From Viola odorata (Eukaryota; Streptophyta; Magnoliopsida; Malpighiales; Violaceae), in assembly GCA_963691705.1 (NCBI GenBank), contig OY829539.1, positions 64,826,327 to 64,890,326 of the forward strand: a DNA stretch of 64,000 nt. The letters run 5' to 3'. The notes beneath the pieces were generated by a model. The model saw nothing but the letters and a program-made list of their open reading frames with translations. It ran no database searches and had not been told where the DNA came from. A program made the translations under genes and the position numbers. Shown in pieces: positions 1 through 8,279 of the stretch. Each line of letters starts with the position of its first letter. The stretch's first letter is position 1.

Positions 1-345
1 CGCACTTACTTCCCTTCCTCCATGTGGCCACGTCTCGATCGCACTCACCTCCTTTGGCTCATGCTGTCACATGGTTGTGTAGAGAATATTCTTGTCCAGA
101 GCATCTGCCCAGACTTTGTTCCCCACTCTTGTAATATTTTATCTGTCTGTCCAGACCCTGACAATATTTTCCCCCATGCTGTGTCAGGACCCAGACGAAT
201 ATTCCTGACAATATTCCTGACTTGAGCATCTGTCCAGGCCCTGTCAGCTCCACTCTTGTATTTGTTTAATTAGCTGAATTCCTTTTGTTCCCCATGTGTG
301 TATGGGTGATTTTATTAGTTTATTTCCTCTTGTGGATGTTCCTCC

Positions 346-355
346 CTATAAAAGA
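346..355 (+). promoter_or_regulatory. LTR TATA box of element 1
   Basis: CTATAAAAGA sits in the 5' LTR and is repeated at about 6460-6469 in the 3' LTR. Upstream U3 sequence holds GAATATTC half-palindromes (84-91, 197-204) resembling heat-shock elements. Transcription would be expected to start about 25-30 bases downstream. The call is inferred from motif and position. Confidence 0.6.
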
Positions 356-1367
356 GAAGTCTTCATTCATTGTGAAAGGGAAGAGAATCACACATACTGA
401 ATTAGAGAGAGAAAAACGAAGACACAAACTACACTCTCTCTTTTCCTTAGTCTGAAATTATTAGTTAGTTTTATTTAGAGGTTTTGAAGGGCTTGTTCGT
501 CCTTCTTGTTGTCGAGGCCTCGACCAGCTTTCCTTCAATCCGGAGCTTTGAGCTCCGGCCGGTATTTAATACAATTTTCTCCTTCTTTATTTATTTTCCT
601 TCTATGTTTTTGTCAATTACATCTATTTATCATTTATCCATGAATATGAGTAGCTAAATCCTTCTTCTTAGCAAGGGTCATTAAGGGTTGCGAGGTCTAG
701 ACATGAGACTTGAATGATCTTCATATGTTTTTGATTGTATTTGATTATTGGCCGAATTTAATCTATGTTTTGTGAGTTATGTTAAGTGATTAATTGCCTC
801 TTAATATATCTTTTAAAACTAATGTCATTCCTTTGGGTAATAACTAACGTGAGGGTCAAGGGAAGTAGTAGGCAACTAGATTGATGTTTGATCATATTAA
901 TCCTCTCATCTAGGGCAAGTAATCAATCTGGTCTGATTTTTCAGTGTCGAGACCTGGACGTGTCTTCTCTCAACTTCATGGGCTCCCTGAGTATTGTCAC
1001 CATAAGCGTACCTTGGTGAACGGCAGAGTGTCAAGATCTCATCCATAAGCGTACCTTGGGTTTGGTTTCTATTAAGAAGAGAAGTAGGAGACCTAAGCGC
1101 ACCTGGTCTCTATAGCATGTCTATAGCCTAGAACAAAATATTTTCGCGTCAATGACTGTCGAGATCTCGACGTAACCTTGTGTACCCTTGCTAGGAACTT
1201 TTCTCCCATTTGATTCTATCTCTCTCTCTACTATTTTTATCATTGCTATTTATTGTGATTTGTATGATTTCCTCTGTGTGTTGGTTATTAATTTGATTGG
1301 TTTGATTTAATCGCTTTATTTACTTTTATTGTCTTTGTTAGCTCTCAAGATCATCTTGCTAGTAGAT

Positions 1368-1389
1368 ACGTCTACTAGCGTAAAACCCC
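1368..1389 (+). other. LTR hairpin beside TAAAACCCCCC, element 1
   Basis: Nine-base arms GCTAGTAGA and TCTACTAGC flank a four-base loop and are followed one base later by TAAAACCCCCC. The copy in the 3' LTR is at 7512-7533. Elements A, B, C and the inner solo LTR have a hairpin of different sequence at the same place next to the same C-rich tract, suggesting the structure is conserved rather than the sequence. Confidence 0.7.
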
Positions 1390-1574
1390 CCTTTGTTACT
1401 GATTTCGTATGCTCTTGCTGCAGATTCTTCCTTGTCATACGTCGAGACCTCGACGTCAACGCTTTGTCCCTGTGGATCGATCCCTTTGCTACTATACACA
1501 AGCTTATTTGTGCATCTAGGCCTAGGGTTATAAATTGTATTTTTGAGCGTGCTTCGACGGCCGCTATCAAATTT

Positions 1575-1592
1575 TGGCGCCGTTGCCGGGGA
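1575..1592 (+). other. Primer binding site, tRNA-Asp type
   Basis: TGGCGCCGTTGCCGGGGA, five bases after the LTR end, is complementary to the 3' end of plant tRNA-Asp. This primer is used by many Athila/Tat elements. Confidence 0.93.
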
Positions 1593-1624
1593 CAAACGGA
1601 TACTGATTTCTTTGTTTTGTTTGT

Positions 1625-1720
1625 ATGACTAGGAGATCTGCACCAGACCCACTCTTTCTTCAAGACATCGCCTTCTTCTGTGTCGAGACCTCGATATTGA
1701 AAGGCCTTCTCTTGCCCTAG
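1625..1720 (+). pseudogene. Short leader ORF, probable remnant of a Gag start
   Basis: A 31-codon ORF starts MTRRSAPD and soon stops at TAG. Element B has the same MTRRSAPD start at its equivalent place (ATG at 41452-41450, minus), again broken soon after. I infer that the beginning of an ancestral gag was kept, perhaps because it overlaps a leader signal, while the rest was lost. The ORF contains one copy of the dispersed palindrome (1682-1695). Whether it is translated cannot be judged. Confidence 0.45.
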
Positions 1721-1751
1721 ATGACTTCATTTTTTTTTATTTCTTTCTTAA

Positions 1752-2933
1752 ATGTCTTATTTTAATTCTTATTCTCGCCGAGACTCTTTTGCTCAATACT
1801 ATGATGCAGGCAACTATGATGAGAGGGACATAACCACCTATGGAGGATCCTATGGACCACCACAAGGCGATTATAGCTTATACTATGATCCTTATGCATC
1901 TACCTCTAACCCCTCATGGTGGAATCAAGGAAGTTTCGACTATGGAGTGCAAGCCACACCTGGCTATCAATATTTTCCATCTCCACAACCTCCACAAGAT
2001 GCAAGGTTAGATATTATAGCTAATAAACTTAAAGAGCTGACTATAACCTTGGCAGAGATTAAGGAACAGTGGCTCCAAGAAGATATTCAAGCAGAATCTG
2101 CACGCCTATCCGAGCATCTTGCCCTAGACGTCTCCCCAGCACCTGAACCGAAGGTTATAGCACCAACAACTATGCCCAATCAAACCGTAGATCACCTTAT
2201 CGCCCCCATGGAACATTATTTGCAACACTTGGATAGTGACGATTATTCAAGTGATGAGGAGAATTTTTCCACCGTCATTCCATGGGAGTCTTCATATGAG
2301 TGTCGAGATCTCGACGATGATTCTTATGGGATAGAGGAACTATTCGTACCTTCGGATGAGCTGAATTTGGAGGAGTCAGGATGCTTGCCTTTAGAGCAAA
2401 GAGCCTATGAGGAGGACAAGGTCAGTACAGTCACATTGCTGAGCATTGCAAATCTGCCAGATTTGTGCGAAACGCGTCTTACCCTCGACACGAGTCTAGC
2501 CCTAGACACTCGTCGAGACCTCGACGCAGAATTAGAAGCAGAAGTCATTGTCCAGACAAGTCTGCCAATCCAGAACTATTCTGATACTTTAGAGGAGCAT
2601 GAGACCGAGACCTTGGATGTTTTTCACTACATCAAGCCGAAAGAGATCGAGAATGAGAATTCAAAAGAGATTAAGGAGGAAATGATTGAGGACTTGAGCT
2701 CAAAAGTCGTTATTTGTGATAGGGAGATTTCTAAAATTTCTGATTATATTGATCCTTTTCTTGAATCACCTATCACTCACAACAATTTTTTCCTCTTTGT
2801 TTTGCAGGTACCCAAACTAACACTTGAATCATATCTTGGTTGCTTGCAGAATTCTTTGCTAGTGGACCATCCACTTCATGCTCTAATTCATATCAAATTA
2901 AGAGGATGGAAAGCATTTAGTAGGATTGGATGA
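1752..2933 (+). CDS. Element 1 ORF, 393 aa, unknown function
   Basis: The only long ORF of element 1 and intact. I recognise no domain: there is no zinc knuckle, protease, RT or integrase motif. The N-terminus (residues 1-75) is rich in Tyr, Ser, Gly and Pro and looks disordered. Residues about 80-120 (KLKELTITLAEIKEQW) could form a coiled coil. The middle is very acidic (Asp/Glu runs, 165-310). The C-terminus (HALIHIKLRGWKAFSRIG) is almost the same as the end of the ORF of element A at 28846-30042, and both start MSYFNSYS, so the protein is shared by two element families with different LTRs. Two copies of the GTCGAG palindrome (2302-2315, 2512-2525) lie within the coding sequence and read as R-D-L-D. 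It may be a Gag-like or nucleic-acid-binding protein, but this is a guess. Confidence 0.6.
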   Translation: MSYFNSYSRRDSFAQYYDAGNYDERDITTYGGSYGPPQGDYSLYYDPYASTSNPSWWNQGSFDYGVQATPGYQYFPSPQPPQDARLDIIANKLKELTITLAEIKEQWLQEDIQAESARLSEHLALDVSPAPEPKVIAPTTMPNQTVDHLIAPMEHYLQHLDSDDYSSDEENFSTVIPWESSYECRDLDDDSYGIEELFVPSDELNLEESGCLPLEQRAYEEDKVSTVTLLSIANLPDLCETRLTLDTSLALDTRRDLDAELEAEVIVQTSLPIQNYSDTLEEHETETLDVFHYIKPKEIENENSKEIKEEMIEDLSSKVVICDREISKISDYIDPFLESPITHNNFFLFVLQVPKLTLESYLGCLQNSLLVDHPLHALIHIKLRGWKAFSRIG

Positions 2934-5749
2934 TAGAAGAAAAGAACGTCGAGGTCTCGACGCCTAAACAAGACCATCGGGAGAACACACTTAGTTTTTT
3001 CTCTTTCCCTCACCTATTATTGATTTAAATTCAGCATTTATCTTTACCTAAAAAAATAAAAATAAAAAAATAAAAAAATGGCATTAAAAAAAAAAAAAAA
3101 TTTCAGCATTTATTATCACGCTTACCCCCCCCCCCTTTAAATTCTTGTCCACCGTTTTATCTTTTCCATGTTTAACTTTGCATCTTTCCCTCCATGTGCC
3201 ATCCGAAGTTGAGCAGTGTGTTGTCTCCCTTCTTTCTTTCTCCCTCTTTCCATTCTTTACTATTTACCCATGCACCATTGCACATGCATGTTTCTCCATG
3301 CGTGACCCCTTGAACATGTTCCCTCGTTCTTCTACCCGCACCTTCTTTCTTTCTTTTATTTATTCCCTCATTCATTTACCTATGCATTTTTTATTCCTTT
3401 GTTTTCTTTGTGCAGGTAGCAAGGACTCTTTTAATAACACAAGCACCCACTACCTTGCCACGCCACCGCACGCATGCGTCCCACCCGGCTCCCAATTTTT
3501 TATTATTTTTCCCTAGTCTCCTTCTTTAAAAATAAATAATAAATACTAAAAAATTAAAAAAATAGAAAAAAAAAAAAAAACGAAAAATGAAAAAAAAATC
3601 ACGTTTCTTTTTATTTCTTTTTATGTTTAATTTTAATATTTCTTTTTCATGTTAAAAATAAAAATATAAAAAAAATAAAAAAATAAAAAAAAATTTATCA
3701 AATTCTTTCTCGTCTCCCCCACTTGCCCTTTTCAATTGAAAGAATTGGTTTTTAATTCTTTTGTTTTCTTTTGCAGGTAGCAAGCACGAAAGTGGGAGAC
3801 AACTACCTTCTCTTTTCCTCCACGCCGTGCCATGTCATCCCATGCGCACGGCACCATCCTTTTCTTTTCCAATTCCTTTCACCCTTTGCCATGTCACCAT
3901 TCTCTTCCAACGCAATCATCTCTTTCAACATCTTCTTCCCCAAACACCTCACACCCTCCATTAACACTCCCATCTTTCTTTTCCAACACCAAAATAAAAA
4001 TAAAAACAAACTTACCACCCTTCACCTCTTCCAAATTCATCTTCTTCCTCAACCGTAAACCAAACCTCCATTGCAACACCCTCTTTCTTCGCAGACAATC
4101 ATCCAACAATAACACCAAATCTCCATCACCTTTCTTTCTCTCACTGAAACAATGCCCAAATTTCAACAACTCGGCAGCAAACACTCATCGGACCACGACT
4201 CCGACTCAGACGCCGATTCCATTAACGGTCCGGCCAAACCTTCTGTTCCCGTTCAACCACCGTTTGGCCCTCACCATCGCTCCGGCCAGACCAGCACATT
4301 CCGGCGCCATCACCGCCCTTGTCCCTTCCAACACTCTGTTATTTTTTCTGCCTTACTTTGCACTCTGCTTTTATTTGTTTTTACTGTTTTGTTCCCTTCT
4401 CGCATTGAGGGCAATGCGATGCCTAAGTGTGGGGAGGGCTTTTATGTGTTTTATGCTTTTGTGTTTGTTTGTTTGTATGTTTTTGCTTTCTGCATCTTGC
4501 CCTAGACACTGCCTTTCTGCCTGCTAGTCCTTATAACCATGTCTAGGTCTCGACATCAGATATCAATTAAACTGTGAGCACTTGAACCAAACAGTGTTAT
4601 TTTTTCTATGTGCGAATGAATGTCCAACTAGACACAATTTAGGTTTGCACTAAACCCCTGGGTGAAACACCATCAGACATAGGAAAGCACCAATATGACA
4701 AAAGTTTTTGCATCATTTTCTTCCCTTTCTTTCTCTCTCTCCCCTCTTTTTTCTTATCCAGCCCTCGACACCTTCCCTTCCTTATTCTTTCTATCTAGAC
4801 CATTTGAGCTAATTATTTTTGATCTTTCTCTTTGGCAGGCGAAGCTGTGGTTGTTGGGAGCGATGTCTAGAGGCTAGACAGAAAGTAAAGGCAAAGTGTG
4901 GGGATGACCAAGATAAAGAATCAAGAGCTGAAGCGGGTCTAGGGCAAGCCTCATAAAGCGAATCTACATCCTGCCCTAGAAAAGAAAAAGCAAAATTTCC
5001 AAAGGTTAGTGCTTACTCACGCAAAATATATGTAGTTTCTCCTTCTATAAAAAAAAAAAAAGAAAAGAAAAGAAAAAAATAATAAGAAGGAAGAACAGAA
5101 ACAAAATTAAGCAACAAAGGTTATTATGAGTAAGCACAGAAAGAAACATGAGTTCCGACCAGATTTCTCAGCGAGACCTCATCCCCACAAGAAGAAAGAT
5201 ATTTCTGTCTAGCTCTCGTGACGAGCCCTCGACGCCATTGCCTAGCCACTTCTCTTCTTTCTGCCAAGGAGCTCTGCCAGGTTTGGTCTTGAATCATAAT
5301 CTTTCTCCTCTTCCATTCTTCCCTTCTTACTTATTTCACTTTTGTTTGCACTCCACCTTCCATACCCTACCACCTTTTTCCTTTCTATTTCTTCTTTCTT
5401 GATGCAAAAGTATCTTTTCGATTGGATGATTGCCTATGCTTGTGTTTATTTACTCGGGTTGACATGCAAACTATATTTTGTGTTGTGTTGTGTACATTGT
5501 TGAGCGTTAAACACTCACCCTTTGTCTGCGAGTGAGAGCAAAAATAAAGGTCTTGTGAGGATTTCTCTTGTCGAGATCTCGATCTAGTAAAGTCCAACCT
5601 TAAGGATCGTTATCCTTCTGGTTTGATGCAGGTACTAACCTAGGCAGATTGGTAAGTGTTGTGGGTAAGTTTGCTGTTGAGATTTCTTTCCTTTGTGTGT
5701 TTTATTTGAGTTTGTGTTCAGCTTTTTGAATGCTCGAGGACGAGCCTTG
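2934..5749 (+). other. Non-coding internal region of element 1
   Basis: No credible long ORF. The region has A/T homopolymer tracts (3050-3100, 3540-3600, 3650-3690, 5048-5090), pyrimidine-rich blocks, two copies of GCAGGTAGCAAG (3413-3424, 3774-3785) after pyrimidine tracts that look like splice acceptors, two AAGTGTGGGGA decamers (4425, 4894) resembling the polypurine tract, and several GTCGAG palindromes (2948, 4541, 5570). The part at about 3790-4510 is more GC-rich with CDS-like composition (see findings). Confidence 0.7.
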
Positions 5750-5751
5750 GG

Positions 5752-5766
5752 CAGTATGGGGATATT
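5752..5766 (+). other. Polypurine tract of element 1
   Basis: CAGTATGGGGATATT immediately precedes the TG of the 3' LTR. Elements A, B, C and D have the same tract (AGTGTGGGGATATT or AATAATCCCC reversed) at the matching place. Confidence 0.8.
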
Positions 5767-7723
5767 TGATATAGTGTTTAAATGTGTGTTTTTCTTATTG
5801 ATTTTAGTCCCATTTTGAGCATGATACTTCTCATTTGCTCCTGTTTTCACCTTATTTGCAGAATTAGACTAAAAATGAGGAATTTGAGGAATTGTTAGCT
5901 TTTTGGAGGATTTTATGCACAATTTATCGTCGAGACCTGGATGACATATTTTGCAGTCGAGACCTGGTCGAGACCTCCATGTCATTTTCATTGTCGAGAC
6001 CTCGACACCTTGAAGATTCCAGAAGCTTCCTTTCCTTTCTAGATCATGTCAGTTGACTCTGAGGAATATTCTCTGAAAGTGCACTCACTATTTTCGTGCA
6101 TTTCCCCCATGCTACCATCTGTCAATCGCACTTACTTCCCTTCCTCCATGTGGCCACGTCTCGATCGCACTCACCTCCTTTGGCTCATGCTGTCACATGG
6201 TTGTGTAGAGAATATTCTTGTCCAGAGCATCTGCCCAGACTTTGTTCCCCACTCTTGTAATATTTTATCTGTCTGTCCAGACCCTGACAATATTTTCCCC
6301 CATGCTGTGTCAGGACCCAGACGAATATTCCTGACTTGAGCATCTGTCCAGGCCCTGTCAGCTCCACTCTTGTATTTGTTTAATTAGCTGAATTCCTTTT
6401 GTTCCCCATGTGTGTATGGGTGATTTTATTAGTTTATTTCCTCTTGTGGATGTTCCTCCCTATAAAAGAGAAGTCTTCATTCATTGTGAAAGGGAAGAGA
6501 ATCACACATACTGAATTAGAGAGAGAAAAACGAAGACACAAACTACACTCTCTCTTTTCCTTAGTCTGAAATTATTAGTTAGTTTTATTTAGAGGTTTTG
6601 AAGGGCTTGTTCGTCCTTCTAGTTTTATTTAGAGGTTTTGAAGGGCTTGTTCGTCCTTCTTGTTGTCGAGGCCTCGACCAGCTTTCCTTCAATCCGGAGC
6701 TTTGAGCTCCGGCCGGTATTTAATACAATTTTCTCCTTCTTTATTTATTTTCCTTCTATGTTTTTGTCAATTACATCTATTTATCATTTATCCATGAATA
6801 TGAGTAGCTAAATCCTTCTTCTTAGCAAGGGTCATTAAGGGTTGCGAGGTCTAGACATGAGACTTGAATGATCTTCATATGTTTTTGATTGTATTTGATT
6901 ATTGGCCGAATTTAATCTATGTTTTGTGAGTTATGTTAAGTGATTAATTGCCTCTTAATATATCTTTTAAAACTAATGTCATTCCTTTGGGTAATAACTA
7001 ACGTGAGGGTCAAGGGAAGTAGTAGGCAACTAGATTGATGTTTGATCATATTAATCCTCTCATCTAGGGCAAGTAATCAATCTGGTCTGATTTTTCAGTG
7101 TCGAGACCTGGACGTGTCTTCTCTCAACTTCATGGGCTCCCTGAGTATTGTCACCATAAGCGTACCTTGGTGAACGGCAGAGTGTCAAGATCTCATCCAT
7201 AAGCGTACCTTGGGTTTGGTTTCTATTAAGAAGAGAAGTAGGAGACCTAAGCGCACCTGGTCTCTATAGCATGTCTATAGCCTAGAACAAAATATTTTCG
7301 CGTCAATGACTGTCGAGATCTCGACGTAACCTTGTGTACCCTTGCTAGGAACTTTTCTCCCATTTGATTCTATCTCTCTCTCTACTATTTTTATCATTGC
7401 TATTTATTGTGATTTGTACGATTTCCTCTGTGTGTTGGTTATTAATTTGATTGGTTTGATTTAATCGCTTTATTTACTTTTATTGTTTTTGTTAGCTCTC
7501 AAGATCATCTTGCTAGTAGATACGTCTACTAGCGTAAAACCCCCCTTTGTTACTGATTTCGTATGCTCTTGCTGCAGATTCTTCCTTGTCATACGTCGAG
7601 ACCTCGACGTCAACGCTTTGTCCCTGTGGATCGATCCCTTTGCTACTATACACAAGCTTATTTGTGCATCTAGGCCTAGGGTTATAAATTGTATTTTTGA
7701 GCGTGCTTCGACGGCCGCTATCA
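5767..7723 (+). repeat. 3' LTR of element 1 (1957 bp)
   Basis: It begins TGATATAG after the purine tract and ends CTATCA against copia LTR sequence. It contains an exact 40-bp tandem duplication (6581-6620 and 6621-6660) absent from the 5' LTR. GTCGAG palindromes occur at 5929, 5956, 5967, 5993, 6665, 7100, 7312 and 7595. Confidence 0.93.
6012..6029 (+). promoter_or_regulatory. Heat-shock element in U3 of element 1
   Basis: GAAGATTCCAGAAGCTTC has four alternating GAA/TTC units with exact 2-base spacing, a canonical HSF binding site. Another GAATATTC follows at about 6064-6071. It lies roughly 430 bp upstream of the LTR TATA box. Heat inducibility is inferred, as in the Arabidopsis ONSEN copia element. 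Confidence 0.55.
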
Positions 7724-8232
7724 GCAAGCTTCACTCATCTGAATTTAATCATTCTTGCGTCCATATTTCAAGTAAGGTTTAAGCTTTCTTTTGAGGTATT
7801 CTTGTTCATTTATTGGTGTTGATTATTGAATCATACATAGTTTATTTGTACACCAATTGTGTTGCTATTTAACCATTCTCTTGTCAAGTAAAACTTGATT
7901 GTTATAGGTTGTGATTGAGCCCGGAAAAATCACATTGTAAGGTTTGTTGGTTGAGCCCTTAGCAAAAACCAAGTGAAAGGTTTATTGGTTGAGCCCGGAA
8001 AAACCAAGGTGTAAGGTTTGAGTTGAACCCGTAAAAACTCAAGGTAAATAACGAAGTGATCGTTGTTCAAAATCCTAAGAGGAGGACTCTTAGGTAGTGG
8101 AGTACAATTCATTGAGGAATTGGAACCACTATACATCCTTGTGTTTTTAATTTCTATTTCCGCACTTAAATACTTACTATTTTGTGTCAGAATTTTATTT
8201 GCCTATTCACCCCCCCTCTAGGCCGTTTATCA
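7724..8232 (+). repeat. 5' copia LTR, right part
   Basis: It matches 14209-14708 in the 3' LTR and ends TTTATCA before the primer site. Its left part should lie beyond the left edge of the window, displaced by element 1, which inserted here; the first bases after element 1 are GCAAG, the expected 5-bp target duplication. Confidence 0.9.
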
Positions 8233-8234
8233 AT

Positions 8235-8246
8235 TGGTAGCGGAGC
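8235..8246 (+). other. Copia primer binding site, initiator-Met type
   Basis: TGGTAGCGGAGC follows the LTR by two bases and resembles the common copia site TGGTATCAGAGC for initiator tRNA-Met, with three differences. Confidence 0.7.
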
Positions 8247-8279
8247 AAGGTACTTGTTTTGTAGGTTTAATCACCTCAA

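Larger units (their letters stand above)
1..1569 (+). repeat. 5' LTR of element 1, left end cut by window
   Basis: This stretch aligns with 6127-7723 of the 3' LTR, so about 360 bases of the 5' LTR lie outside the window. It ends in ATCA directly before the primer site. Relative to the 3' LTR it has an extra 12 bp near 204-215 and lacks a 40-bp tandem duplication. Confidence 0.92.
1..7723 (+). mobile_element. Element 1: young non-autonomous Ty3-type LTR retrotransposon (5' end outside window)
   Basis: Positions 1-1569 and about 6127-7723 are near-identical direct repeats with a CA-ended terminus, followed at the left copy by a primer site matching plant tRNA-Asp and preceded at the right copy by a purine tract, so the whole is an LTR retrotransposon in plus orientation. 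The internal region (1570-5766) has no reverse transcriptase, RNase H or integrase; it holds one 393-aa ORF of unknown function and long non-coding low-complexity DNA. Such elements are called LARDs and must be mobilised in trans. The tRNA-Asp primer site is typical of the Athila/Tat branch. The two LTRs differ by a 12-bp and a 40-bp indel and few substitutions, so the insertion is recent. It interrupts the 5' LTR of the copia element to its right. Confidence 0.9.

Noticed and set aside
1316..1663. Minus-strand frame across the LTR end of element 1
   Set aside because: It spans the LTR, primer site and leader in antisense; no supporting feature.
3832..4527. 231-aa open frame in element 1
   Set aside because: Low-complexity Ser/Pro/Phe sequence without a known domain; composition is due to pyrimidine-rich DNA. 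I kept the region only as a possible captured or env-like remnant.
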